Source: Chalara sp. BL73 (Eukaryota > Ascomycota > Leotiomycetes > Helotiales). From it: 64,000 bases of DNA. A program made the translations under genes and the position numbers. The notes under the pieces were generated by a model. The model saw only the letters and a list, made by a program, of their open reading frames with translations, did no database searches and was not told where the DNA came from. Of this stretch, positions 47,742 through 60,029 are shown piece by piece (within the stretch, counting starts at the first letter, position 1; each line of letters begins with the position of its first letter). The DNA lies in contig CAKJVC010000075.1 in NCBI GenBank assembly GCA_918026815.1, positions 310,001 through 374,000 on the forward strand, in the 5' to 3' direction.

Positions 47742-49696
47742 ATGGCTTCCACGTACATGAATAGTCCGTGTGAGACTGGTGCGGATTCAGAAAAGCTGTT
47801 ATCCTTTGTCACCGGATCTACCCACGAAGAGTTACAGAACACAACACTTGGTCGCCTCCTGGAGGAAAAGGCAGTAGAAAACCCCAAAGCCCAATGTCTT
47901 GTCTTCTCGGAGGTCAATAAACGCTTCACGTATAGCGAATTAAACAAAAGAAGCCTAGATGTTGGCAAGGCTCTGATAGCACATGGAGTAAAGAAAGGAG
48001 ATAGGGTTGGAATACTAGCTGGAAACTGTCCGCCTTATGTGGAACTTATATTTGCTTGCTCACATATTGGAGCTGCACTTGTAGTGCTCAATATCGCATA
48101 TGCAGCGTCCGAAATAAAAGCAGCTGTCACTCATGCAGGTATTTCGCACTTATAGTATATCCCAGGATGGGCTAAATCTGGTTTCACAGGTTGTAAACTT
48201 TTACTCGCATCTCCCACTATCGGCAAAATTTCAAATGAACCTCTGATTGAGTTGCTAGAGAAAAAATGGCCCTGGCGAGATATACCAGAGCTTCAAGCAG
48301 TGATCTTGCTAGGCTCCTCGAAAACAAGTTTGTTCTCAGATTATGAAGCATTTGTTGAAAAAGGATCAGGTATCACTTGGAGCTCACTTCAAAAATATAT
48401 AGAAGCCACGAGTCCTGATGACGTCTGTAATCTTCAGTTCACGAGCGGAACTACTGGGTCGCCGAAGGCTGCTATGCTAACGCACAAGTATGAGCCCACC
48501 TTGCTATAGCTACTTTAGCTTGACTGATTTTCTCTAGCAACATTATCAACAATGGTTACTTTGTTGGAGAGCGAATGCATCTTACGTCTAATGACATTAT
48601 TTGCTGTCCACCTCCACTTTTCCATTGCTTCGGCTTAGTACTTGGTCTCCTGGCAGCAATTACGCACGGAAGTAGTGTTGTTTTCCCGAGCGAGACATTC
48701 AACGCAAGAACAACCATTGACGTGGTTATCAGAGAAAAGTGTACAGTTTTGCATGGTGTTCCGACGATGTTCTCGGCACAATTGGAACTAGTGAATCCGG
48801 AGATGGATTTTTCGAGTCTGCGGACTGGGATTGCTGCTGGGACATCAGTGCCGCGCAAGATCATGGAAGATCTCAGAGAGAAACTGAACTTGTCGGGAAT
48901 TACTATTACTTACGGTAATCAGACTCAATAAAGAGCTTTTCTTAGAGTTTTTTTTGGGAAATCTGAGGCTAACAATGGAAGGAATGACCGAAACATCACC
49001 TGCAAGCTTTATGACATTTGTCAATGACCCTGTAGAGAAACGGTTAGCAACTGTTGGAAAGATCTTACCACATATGAAAGCCAAGATTCTGAATCCCCAA
49101 GGAGAGATCGTATCAAGGGGAACCCCTGGCGAGCTATTCGTCGCTGGCTTTGCGCTACAAAAAGGATACTGGAAAAGTCCTGAAAAGACTGCAGAGGTAA
49201 TGACGACCGATAAAAATGGAACAACATGGATGCGAACAGGTGATGAGGCAACTTTTGATGAAGAAGGGTACTGCCGCATCACCGGCAGGATAAAAGACAT
49301 TATCATTCGAGGTAGGTAGCATATTCTAAAATATAACGCAAACGCTAATCAAGACAAGGTGGCGAGAACATTTTCCCGCTCGAGGTTGAGGAACGACTAA
49401 TTCAACATCCGGCTATTATCGAGGCTAGTGTAGTCGGTTTATCAGACCCAAAGTATAATGAGGTAGTGTGCGCATTCCTTTTACATAGATGTAAACAAGC
49501 AAAGCCTTCGTCAAGTGAAATCCAAGGGTATGTTAGAGAGAAGCTAGCTTGGCATAAGGCACCAACATATATCTTCTGGCTTCCAGAAAATGAGGATTTC
49601 CCAAGGACAGGGAGTGGGAAAATAAAGAAATTCGTCCTTCAGAAAAGAGGGGAGGAGTTGGTCAAAGAGTTAAAGATAGCAAGGTCGAAGCTCTAG
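47742..49696 (+). CDS. Acyl-CoA ligase (4CL/fatty-acid type), ends -SKL
   Basis: Five exons (47742-48138, 48190-48487, 48538-48914, 48982-49311, 49359-49696) encode 579 aa. The AMP-binding core has LQFTSGTTGSPKAAMLTH (P-loop), then [42 protein letters not shown] and the C-terminal FPRTGSGKIKK with the catalytic lysine. The family activates a carboxylic acid to acyl-CoA through an acyl-adenylate. The chain ends ARSKL, a strong PTS1. It diverges from the carboxylase beta gene with 497 bp between starts. It is the natural entry enzyme for isovalerate or a larger beta-methyl acid. Confidence 0.92.
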
Positions 49697-50402
49697 ATTT
49701 CAAGCATTTACGCAATTAATTAAAGATTTAAAAGAGCTACCTTTTTATATTATTAACGCATTTTTCCTTATTACCTTACGGTATTATTAGTATAATTTTG
49801 TTACAAATATACTATTGTTACAAATATACTATTGTTACAAATATACTATTGTTACAAATATACTATGCTGTTATAAAGGCAGACTTTTATATTAGTCTTT
49901 AATTATCTTTAATTTGCCTAAATATCTTCCAGTACTTAATCGCCTTCTTACGCTTCATCTGGTGATTTAGTAGTAAGTATTTAAACATGTTAGATGTGCC
50001 GAGTAAGGAAAACCAATTGTGACGCGTCACAACCAAAGTGCAGTTGATCATTATTAATTCTCTTATTTAACGTGCCTCGCTACTTAAGCTCGTAATGTAA
50101 GAAAGTGCCTTACTATTTAGAAGGAGATGATCTTGGAAGGAAAATGCGAGATCTAGCTAGGGATTCATACCAATGCCACATTTATGTCAAGTTGCCGATT
50201 TCATAGGCAACTTGAATCGATCATATTGCTTAATACTAATACTAAATTTAGATTCCGTATTCAGTCTTCTAAAAATGGCCTTCCAGGCTGAAGCAATTAG
50301 CTAGGTGGGCTTGTCTATGTATTTGAGATTCCTAAATTCCTCCACTGTGGGTCGGAAGGTGACCAAACTTCGTAAGTCCATATTTAGGAAAGAAGCGCTT
50401 CT
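49697..50402. other. Intergenic with tandem repeat
   Basis: Ligase 3' flank and 3' end of a zinc-type dehydrogenase. It contains the 17-bp tandem array listed separately. No gene is seen. Confidence 0.6.
49801..49866. repeat. 17-bp tandem repeat, about 4 copies
   Basis: The unit TTACAAATATACTATTG is repeated without change at 49801, 49818 and 49835. A fourth copy, truncated, starts at 49852. A simple minisatellite. Confidence 0.95.
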
Positions 50403-51643
50403 TTATTGGAAGCGTATGACAATCTTTGACTCCAAATACTGGCTGTACCGAGAGTAATACTCAGGGGCATCCTCGATGTCAATCACACTACTAACAACAA
50501 AACCTGGTCTGGCTTTCCCGCTCTCTACGAGCTGAGTTAAATACGGTGCGTTAAGCTTGGCATCTACAGCCCCGGCTCGCATCGATAAGCCTTTTTGAAA
50601 AAAGTCGGCTATGGGAAAGTTCGTATTTCGTGGTACAACATCGCCAAGAGGAGTGCCTGCAGTGGCATCAGGTGAGTTATAGAGCCCGACCACTCCAAGG
50701 CCACCACGCATAGCAGTGACAGCGATCATGTCGAGAATTACACGGTCTGCCTGCGCTTCAAGGTTTCGATTTACAGCTTCGTATCCGACACAGTCAAGGC
50801 TCCGAACCACGCCGCCTGGCTCAAGGCGCAGAATCTGCTCTACTGGGCCTTCATCTGTCTGATTAAGGCTGATGGGGATAGCCCCGATCGATTGGGCTAG
50901 TTGCAAACGATGTGGAATATAGTCGACGACATAAACTCTCGAGGCGCCTCGCAGAACAGCTGAATAAGCAGCTAACAAGCCCACCGGGCCAGCTCCAAAA
51001 ACAGCAACAGTGTCACCAGCTTCGAATCCTGAAAAATCAAGAGCTGTCCAACCAGTTGCGAACATGTCGGCAGTCATAAGGTAGTCGAGGTCCTTGGCAA
51101 TATTTCCGGCATCAGCTTCTGGGATCTTCCAGACACTATGATCCGCAAATGGTACTACGACATACTCTGCTGTGAGGTAGATAAAGTTATTAGTAATCCA
51201 GCCACTTAAAACCTCACTGGGGGAAAGGTGGGCTTACACTGGCATCCATTGTTGTCTCCAAAGTCTAGTCCTAGACCGAGGCTTCTTCCCAGACTTGCCT
51301 CAGGTTCAGCAAGCCCCATATTAAGTTCTCCGATGTTAAAAATATCTGGGATAACCACATGATCTCCAACTTTAAGGCTTTGAACTGCGTTGCCAATAGA
51401 CTCAACAATGCCCACTCCTTCGTGGCCCAATACCCACGGCGGAGTCGTACTTCCGAAAGATCCATGATATGTATGTAGATCTCCTCCGCAAATGCCTGCC
51501 GCCGCCATACGAATCCGAGCATCGGTCGTTGCTTGGAGATTTGGAATTGGTACATCTACGACCGTTAAATTAAAAGGGATACCGGACCATAGAACAGCAC
51601 GCATAGTCTGATTGAGACCCTGAAGAATTGCTTTGCCAGCCAT
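50403..51643 (-). CDS. Zinc-type alcohol dehydrogenase (MDR)
   Basis: Exons 51643-51238 and 51169-50403 give 390 aa. The GroES-like domain has the catalytic-zinc ligands in AAAGICGGDLH and LGHEGVGIV. The Rossmann domain shows AVFGAGPVGLLAAYSAVLRGA, and the overall layout matches glutathione-independent formaldehyde dehydrogenase-like MDRs. The usual structural-zinc loop with four cysteines is replaced by LNMGLAEPEASLGRSLGLG without cysteines. So only the catalytic zinc is expected. It would oxidise an alcohol or aldehyde with NAD. Its promoter has no CGGWCCG site, so membership in the core set is uncertain. A role in alcohol or aldehyde oxidation before the ligase is possible. Confidence 0.87.
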
Positions 51644-53002
51644 GACAAAATACTTGATGGTTTGTAAGTTCGGAATATTAATTGTTAGTTGTTATGCTAT
51701 CTCTCTGCACCAACTTTCGTCACTATATATACTGCCTTTAAATTTCCCGGGAAGTAAAGAAGCAAGGGAGGAATGCGGTGCCTTAGTCACACATGAAGGC
51801 TTACGAATCGAATGTCCAGTTCTAGAAGTATAGGGAGAAACAAGATTTAGTGAAATTTTGTACACAGCCTCACTAATAAAGCTGGAAACATCAACCATGA
51901 GCTCCTTCGCAGAAGTACGGCTAAGCGCTTTTTGGGAAGATATAACTTCATCCCAGAACAGAATAGCCTGTCTTGAGGAATTGTAAACTGTTAGTGCTTT
52001 CTTGGAAATGTCTTGGATGTAGGGGTTTAAAGTTTGCCGGCTCGGAATCTTTTAATTGTAGCCATTTTTGTAATGATATAATAAGAGAGACGGAGTTCAG
52101 ACCACCTTTTCAATATCAAAAGGCATATACTTGTCCACAGAGTAACCTATATCGAACTTGACAGTTGAAAGGTAGAAGGTCGTTGTAATGCCCAGAATTT
52201 TGATGGTGATAAGAGTTATGAATGTAACCAGATTACTATATCTGAAGGCTGTAGTGGACACCTATGAATAAATTTTCCCTCGCCAGTAAACTTAAAGAGT
52301 ATAAGAGTTATTGTGAAAGACCCTGGCAGCTAGAGTCCACGTTCTAGGGCTAGTTTCGATGATTTACATTGTGCACATACTCTCTTTCCACTCATCTGGC
52401 TAGAGATTGGTATCGGCATTTCCAGGTGTTGTGCCAACCAACAACGCGTAGATGTCTTATTTCTATCATTTTGAGGGCTGTGTTATACTCAAAACCACTT
52501 GGGCCGAAATTATTCGGCCTGTGGCGTTCGGGGTTGGTGTATTAGCTTTCGGGCTTAACTAAGCAGATTCCCAAACTCCGTACTAGTCATGCGTTTGCGT
52601 TCTACTACCTTAAAATTTAGCCAGATCTACATAATTCTCTGTTACAATTCAATATTTTGCTTAAACTGGCCAAATTAAGACCTATGGTAGCACAAAGCGA
52701 TGACCATATATTAGTATTTCTTTAAATATAGCAAGATGTAGTTGGTAGTGCTAGATTTCACGCCATGTTGTCTCGACCCCATAGATCTCATTAATGCGTA
52801 CGTCACTCAAACTAAATTTGAAGCTTGGCCAAAAGTTTAAGATATTAAAATCTCGTTGCGAGATTGGAGCTTTGACCTTCTTTCACCCTAAGTTTACTGA
52901 CAAATCTCCTAATACCCCGGTTCCATATTTCATAGCTATATAAAGCCTTCTCCTAGTTGAATGCTTTGGATCACATCACTACAACACTCTTTGACAGTCA
53001 GC
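51644..53002. other. Intergenic, no supported gene
   Basis: About 1.36 kb between the dehydrogenase and the secreted protein. Short open frames only. No domain or repeat is recognised. A TATA-like CTATATAAAGCC is found at about 52938, about 65 bp before the next ATG. Confidence 0.55.
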
Positions 53003-53703
53003 ATGATATCTACTATCACTCTTTCTATGGTTTTTTCCCTGCCTCTGGTACAAGCAGTGAACATGACCTTCTACAACCCTCAATGTGGAGTTGATTATGC
53101 CTTTGGTCCATTTTATGAAGTGTAAGCCATTGATATTCCTCTGTTTTGCAAACGCCTACTTACCAAATGTTTTGATTGCTGGCAACCAATGAGGATCCAA
53201 CGTCGACAAACGAATTCACAGACTTTTTCGCAACAAATGGTAGTTTGGTTGTTTTGGGAAGTGTATCTCAAGGGGCCCACAATATTTTAGCGTCTAGACA
53301 AGCTATGTTGCCGGTAGATGGTTCAGTTCGATGGAATGTATGTGTGACTTTAAAATATACTTGCGATACAGTTAACCGACTCTGTTTGCACAATACAGCA
53401 CTTCCCCAACATTACATTTGTCGCCTCAGAGACAGCTACGGACAAGACCTTCCAGCTTTCGGGGATTATGCACGCCATAGCTGGAGGAAATTGCTCTACT
53501 ACCTAGTACGTGGCATGACCGTCATCCTTATTTACTGAGGCTCTGCTAATTCCTGACACCTACCTAGCTTTTCGACACGCTTCACTGTATCAAAGAACAC
53601 AACTACTCAGATTTCCAACTTGAATCCTCATTCAGGAAGTCTTATAAATTATGATGGTTTTATCATCGATGCCTCCCAGGACCCATGTTTCATAGATTAT
53701 TAA
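53003..53703 (+). CDS. Small secreted protein of unknown function
   Basis: Four exons (53003-53119, 53194-53337, 53399-53505, 53568-53703) total 504 nt, giving 167 aa in one frame. The N-terminus MISTITLSMVFSLPLVQA is a clear signal peptide. The mature part has FFATNGSLVVLGSVSQGAHNILASRQAMLP, a few cysteines and several N-glycosylation sequons (NMT, NGS, NIT, NTT). The pattern recalls fungal secreted proteins with a SnoaL/NTF2-like fold, but I cannot name a family. Intact and well spliced, with a TATA-like box upstream. A role at the host or substrate interface is speculative. Confidence 0.75.
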
Positions 53704-54049
53704 GGATGAGAATGGCGAGGGGCGAGGGTATAATATTTAATATTTAGAGAACGAGGAAATTTTTTCAATATTCTTATTATTATAAATTGTCTTATGTAGC
53801 GCAGCCTCCATTTATCATTACTGGTAAAGTTAGCAAACATAGTGAGGTCAATGTTTGCTCTCAAGTGATAACCTGAAACAACTCATTAAAGAAATGATTT
53901 TACATTCACAAAGTGCTACCAAAGACTTCTTGCTAGCTAACTAAGAGAGAGAAAATTGGCCGAGGTTAGACTTAGTTGGTATTTAAATGAAACAGCTTCC
54001 CACTCTCTGAGCTTTTTCAACGACTTGTTGCGCTTTTCTGATTCTGCTT

Positions 54050-54290
54050 TACTGCATCCAATCCGAGAGCTAAACTGGCGGGGAGTAGTTTGCTGGCGAT
54101 ATTATTCCAATAGATCTAGATGCAGAATTAAAGCTCCATCCTCCTTAACATATGCGTTCTCAAAGGTATTGTGTGCTGGAACTATTGCTTAATTTCCTCC
54201 TGGAAGCAGCGCCTTGACGAGTTCTGCATAACCAGATGTTGTGCCTGCATTTAACCAGATCTGAGGAGCCCTTGTTGTATCTGTTTCGGT
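54050..54290 (-). pseudogene. SDR N-terminal fragment
   Basis: On the minus strand IWLNAGTTSGYAELVKALLPGG followed, after a stop, by AIVPAHNTFE and GALILHLDLLEY resembles the start of a short-chain dehydrogenase (TGxTSGxG, then ILxLDV). The glycine motif is damaged and no catalytic YxxxK region follows. Dead fragment. Confidence 0.45.
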
Positions 54291-55378
54291 TAAAGTGAAA
54301 AATTGAGTTTTTTTTGTTCTGTGCAGTGGAATGTAACTAAAGGCGGCTTTCCTTTCCCTTTGGTCAGGATACGATTGAGCATATGTATCCTTAGGCCCCG
54401 CATTAGGGCAAAGGTAGCCTCGCGTAGTTAAGACGTTCCTCCGGCCGTAATAAAACTACATCCTAGTATTTTCAAATTTTAATTTATTAACTTACGTCAG
54501 AGAAACGTGATAATGACGATGGAAAGGTTTTAATGACCCAACCTCAATGAGGCCGAAAGATCTCGGCCGCAATATTTCGGCCGAAACGTTCGGCTTGGCA
54601 AAATAGATCCGAGGCGAGGACCATCTTGACATACGCACAGCATAGCGCGTGGCATGGGCTGGGCATTCTCTTTCCCAATCCCTAGTTGCTTTTACTTTCA
54701 ACACACACTCTTCCGTTATCGCGGCACCATGGAGTCAACAATAAACTTCATTCAAAATAAAGTGCTATTTCTACCACAGATTTTTTCTATAAATCATAGT
54801 CGATTTAGCCCATCTTCATAGGAAGTCAAGCGACACAAGCACTCGTAATTTTCAACCATAATCATACCCATATTGAGGACCGCCCATCTTGGCATTTTGT
54901 TATTTCTCATCACTGCTCTTCACAACTCTATGGGCTTGGTATCTAGCCCGTGAAAGACCCTCTATCAGCGGCCCATTTCCCTACGGCCGCTCCTGTTCTC
55001 AGGATCTTTGAAGAGTGTCTGCCTCTATATCTTCCTCGACCACCCCGAGGCTGATTCTCGTTGACAAACCTCTCAAACTCCCTAGCTTCTACAGGATCAT
55101 GTCTCTCGCGATTCAGGTTCCAGTGGCGGATACCGTCAAGCCCACCCTTGAAATTTGATATAGAGAGAGGAAACGGATATAGTTCTGCACTTGCATTAAA
55201 ACCGGCGCTAGGTTTGCTTCACTAGCTGATGCAACGGAGGAACAGGTATCTTTTCTAAATATTTGTGATTCGTCTTGAAAAAAATTAAAGTATAAGTATA
55301 CCTGCGAGAGCTTCCCTTTTCCTCAAACACAATCTGCGCTTCAATTATAGTACTATCAGTTGATACCACCTGTCCATC
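54291..55378. other. Intergenic, no supported gene
   Basis: About 1.1 kb upstream of the aldo-keto reductase. Nothing is recognised on either strand. Confidence 0.55.
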
Positions 55379-56688
55379 ATGTGCGCGTTCCCTGCTGCGC
55401 CTAAACCTACCACGCTACTTGGCAGACATAGGGTCCTTTCACCTACCGCTGGAGTGAGGGTGTCACCAATATGTCTAGGTGGCATGAGCTTAGGGAATTC
55501 CTGGTATATACCTATTCATTAACATCTATTGGTGCTTACGCTGGCCATTCATCTAGGGAGGGGTTTATGGGGAAAGCTGAAGACCCGTACCAGATTCTTG
55601 ACGCTTTCTTCGAGCAAGGTGGCAATTTCATCGATACAGCTAATGTCTACCAAGGAGAAGAATCTGAAAAGACCATTGGAGACTGGATGGTAAAGCGTGC
55701 AAATCGAGATCAAATGGTTATTGCAACCAAGTTCACTGCGGGCTATCGGTCCTACCAGCGGGACAAGGAACCAATACAAACCAACTTTACTGGCTCATCC
55801 GTAAAGAGTATGCATGTATCTGTTAATGCAAGCTTGAAGAAATTGCAAACGGATTACATTGATATTCTTTACGTTCATTGGTAACGTGCCTTTTGTGATT
55901 CTCCTATACCTGTTGACTAACCCCAATAGGTGGGATTCAGTGACATCTGTCGAAGAGATCATGAGAGGCTTGCATGCGCTTGTTATGGCAGGCAAAGTTC
56001 TGTATGTTGGTGTTTCCGACACACCTGCTTGGGTTGTAATGAAAGCCAACTGTTTTGCTCGCCAGCATGGTCTTACTCCGTTCTCATTATATCAGGGCCG
56101 GTGGAATGCAGGCTTCCGGGATCTGGAAGCTGAGATTATACCAATGTGTCGAGACCAAGGAATGGCTCTCGCTCCCTGGGAGGCTCTTGGAGCAGGACAA
56201 CTTCTCTCGAAGAAGCAAAGGGAGGAGAAAAATGGTGGTCGACAGTATGGGCCAACTACAGAGAACGAAATTAAGGTCTCTGAACGCTTGGAAGAAGTTG
56301 CTTGCAAGAAATCAACAACAGTTCAAGCAGTGGTAAGACCTCCCAGGCGTCAAACCTTCTCTCAATAGCTTAGCTGAACCATTATCAGGCTTTAGCATAC
56401 GTTCTACAGAAGACGCCATATGTTTTTCCCATTGTCGGTGCTCGCACTGTGGAGCATGTCGAGGCGTTCGCCGATGGCTTGAGCATCGAAATGAGTCAGC
56501 AGGATCTTGACTTCATAGATGGAGCTATTCCTTTCAATCCACTTTTCCCTATGACTTTTCTCTACGAGTTCGGTGGTGATAGGAAGTACAACGTGTCACT
56601 GACACCAGCGGATAACTTTCAATATCGAATGGCGGCTTATATCGATAGTCCACCACATCAAATGGCGAGTACTTCTGGCAATAATTGA
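55379..56688 (+). CDS. Aldo-keto reductase (aryl-alcohol dehydrogenase/norsolorinic-acid reductase type)
   Basis: Exons 55379-55503, 55557-55880, 55930-56332 and 56389-56688 give 383 aa. Family features: VSPICLGGMSLG at strand 1, GGNFIDTANVYQGEESE (catalytic Asp and Tyr), IATKF (Lys), and DYIDILYVHW (His), with the WWD pair across intron 2. The C-terminal cofactor part is VFPIVGARTVEHVEA. It reduces an aldehyde or ketone with NADPH. These enzymes occur in both catabolic and secondary-metabolite clusters. No PTS1 (ends SGNN). The link to the main cluster is uncertain, as 5.7 kb and a secreted-protein gene lie between. Confidence 0.9.
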
Positions 56689-57591
56689 GCGTGAACGAGT
56701 TACTAATTAACCATAGCCAATCAAGCCTGCATCCAAATGAAAGGCAAATCTTTTACGCTTCTAGCAAAGAATAAAAATTTTGGAAGGCACATGTTGGGAA
56801 CATCTTTGGGAATGCATTGCATGGTTATATAATAAATAGCCATAGCATAACTACTTCTCTATACTTTCCGACTTTGCCTCAATATCACCTTGTTTTTGGG
56901 CGGCAAAAGGGCGCCATCGTATGCTTGAAAATGTTCTTCACCCTAACACAACAAAACAAATTTTAGCAGGCTGTATTCTATTTTTTAAACAACTTTTTGT
57001 AACATCAATGCTAGAAAGTAAAATTTATAGACGTATTATACACCTTTTCCGGCTAAATTAAAAGGATGTTTTTGGTGCGTCGAGATACTTTGTGGCCGCT
57101 GGTGATCCCATGTGAAATTAGGTGTAGCTCTTCTCCCTTGAGTCAAGTATAAAGTGGTATTAAGTAAGGCAGCCCCCCCGAATGCTAGCGTACTCAATAA
57201 CTGAGCCGTCAACTACCACAGCCCGACCAGTAGCCGATCAAATAGCTTAAAAAAAAAGTCGAATTGCTTTGGCTATTTAGGCTTGCTAAAATAGCCAATT
57301 TGCAGATTTTAAAGAAACTTGTGCTTTGTACAATGTGCTATATTCGACAGTACAGAATCGCATTAAAAATCGTATTGCGCATGTCACGAAGCCAACTCCT
57401 GAGGCTTGTGAAGGCGACTAATAGGTGGTTCTATTACGAGAATACTAAACTAAGGAGGAAAGGTGTAATTAGAAAACTTGCTTTCTTACTAAAGTCAGGA
57501 CCCAGTGTGCGAATACACGCGAACACCAAACCAAGAAGGGAATCACCTTTCACGCGCTTCCCCACCCCCGGCCATTCGCTCTTAATATCTT
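56689..57591. other. Intergenic, no supported gene
   Basis: A plus-strand open frame from 57264 is Arg/Lys-rich, lacks features, and overlaps the 3' end of the next gene. I see nothing else. Confidence 0.55.
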
Positions 57592-57972
57592 TCACTCCGC
57601 CCACAGAATGCTCTTATCGTACAACGGAAGCGTCTCAAACTCGCACTTCACCACCATTCTGCAAACAATCACAGCTTCCTTCTTGCCCCGCTCTTCCCCA
57701 ACATGAATTTCCCCCTCGCCCTTGTTCTGCTCCCACGTAATAGATATAATCTTCCCACCACCCCCATCATTTAGCTTTACAGCAAGTATGTATTGATCAA
57801 TCTCAGTCCAGCTTCGACTGATATGAACAGAAATAATACCGTTCTCATCTGGATCGTCGGCCTTAATTTCCCATCTGTGATTCATATCTAACGCCTCAAA
57901 ACCGGCTTTGAGCTTCGAGAAATCTGCGTCGCTGATACTCTGATCCCACGATGCTGTTGCTGGGGCCTCCAT
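57592..57972 (-). CDS. Small conserved-looking hypothetical protein
   Basis: A single-exon frame of 126 aa with an ATG at 57972. The product is soluble and acidic at the N-terminus (SWDQSISDADFSKLKAGFEALDMNHRWEIK). It has alternating beta-like segments (IISVHISRSW, YILAVKLNDGGGGKIISITWEQ, AVIVCRMVVKCEFETLP). Composition and codon use look coding. No signal peptide or membrane segment, and I do not recognise the family. It is isolated from the metabolic genes. Confidence 0.6.
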   Translation of the reverse strand: MEAPATASWDQSISDADFSKLKAGFEALDMNHRWEIKADDPDENGIISVHISRSWTEIDQYILAVKLNDGGGGKIISITWEQNKGEGEIHVGEERGKKEAVIVCRMVVKCEFETLPLYDKSILWAE

Positions 57973-60029
57973 AATATTGTGTGATTTGCTTTGGAAAAAT
58001 GTTGGATTGTGTTCTAGAGTTGAGTACCTAAGTAATAACTGGGTTGAATCTCTCTTGGTCGAAATGCTGTAAAAAGGTATTCGGGGTTCTTTATTTTGTT
58101 GATAAGGGCTGACTGCGACCACTTATATGTAATTTATGCCGGTGCGCTTGCAATTAGCGCCTAACTATATTTCCGGGGGATCTATTTATAGTGAGGTAGG
58201 AGTGGGTCAAAACTAATTTTTTTTTTTTAAAGAGGCTTAGTCTGCGACCACTACTCGACCCAACCTACCAACCACAAACCCATGAGGGTGAGATTGGATT
58301 TTCCAATTGTTGGTATGGTGCCAATATAGAATCCTCTCGCTTGGCTGAAAGGGGAATATCCAATTCTCGGTACGGAGAATTTCCATGCCTCTCTCTTAGA
58401 GCCATCAATAGATGCAAATCTTTGACCTGTCTCACAGTTCTAGATCTCGAACTCTGTAAAACCCACACCACAGATATTTGGCAACCCGCGAAGAGTGATT
58501 GTTCATTAAGAAAACCGATGCTTTCACTCTTCTACTCTTAGCTCCGTCACTCGACCAGCAAAGTCGAACCCCCGCCAGTACATGGCGCTGGCTACGAACC
58601 CTCAGTAGTAATTAATTACTGTCTGAGAAGTCGAGCTGAAGCAATCGTAAAGGTTGCCGTCGCGGCGTCGCTGCCACGAAGTAGCAGTGTGGCCAAGGGG
58701 CCTTTCAATTTTTCGCTAGAGGTGTGCTCGAGGCAATATAACAGATTCAGTTAGCACGACAAAGCATAGAACTACCAGAGCAATCGTTTCAGAATACCTG
58801 TGTAGGGAGCAAGCTCGCACTAAAGTGTCACGGAACCCTTAAACCGTCGGGTTGTTCGGAGCTCTCTGGAGCAGCAAAATTTTTCACGATAACTTGAACT
58901 GATAGATATAGGGCATTTAAAGGCACAAGGGGGGTGTTGGTATCACAGGGTGATCACCGTATCACGTAAAATATAGTTGCTCAGTATGTCATATAATGAT
59001 TGATTCTTTTCTAGTCGTGACAATGCGAATTGGTATAAGACCCAAACGTCTATGCCACGTGATATATCCTATGACTATCAACTGCTAGCTTCTTCCACCG
59101 GTCCCTAGATCCCGACAGCGGGAATAGAAACAATATTTTTATTTAAGAATAGCAAGGGAAAGACTTGCACAAAGTGCGTCATTTATTATTTTATTATGAC
59201 AGAGAGCCTGTAAAAGGGCTGGAGTTTGTAGATACTGGCGATAGCTTATATGTCTTGGGATTTGTAAACTTGGCGATATATCGTTTTTATCGCTATTATT
59301 AGAATTACTATCTTTAAAAAGCGCAGTATTTAGCTGTTTATATAGGTTAAATATCCGCGAAGCCTCTACAGGGCCCTAGCTGTCCTACGATAGTCTATGA
59401 CTTATACGGAACGTTAAAAAGAATAAACCAACAAGCCAACAAACCAACAAACCAACAACAAACTCCGCCACTCTTTTACTCTCTCAATATCATAGCTACT
59501 GAAAGGTATGGAAATAGGGACAAGCGGATTCTGTAAGCTCCCTCATTTCCTCACTCCCTTTCTCGTATCTCTACTCCACCGTTTCTTTACTCTCTAGTGC
59601 ACAACTTCCTCACTCTCTACCCCACTATCTCCTCACTCCCTCACTGCCCTGCCTAAAACTAATTGATCCTTTTCAGCCTCCAAAAAGCCCGTAAACACTG
59701 AACAGGAATAATGGGCTCCAATAATCTTGTTGGCCACTCGTGGCGTCGATATCGTGCTCACCGATTCCCATGTTCCTTATTCCCTCACTAGTCATTCCTT
59801 CGTTCTGAGGTTAGTCTACCTCAGCCTCCAAATCTACAAGCACTGAGACAATATGATCGTGTTATATAAGAAGGCAGTTCTCCTGGATATCTAACATTCT
59901 CATTCACAATCACAATCACATTCTACCAACTAAACCTGAGAACTCCAGACAACAGCTTCGAGTAACAGCTTCAAGCAACAACCTTTAAACTACACCTCCA
60001 ATCTACCGACTTACAAACACCGATTCAAG
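57973..60029. other. Intergenic, no supported gene
   Basis: About 2 kb. A short array of AACCAACA-type units lies at 59427-59460. Repeated CACTC/TCACTCCC-rich pyrimidine tracts are at about 59460-59650. No coding region is supported. Confidence 0.55.

Noticed and set aside
57264..57740. Open frame of 158 codons
   Set aside because: Basic, featureless and overlapping the 3' end of a better-supported minus-strand gene.
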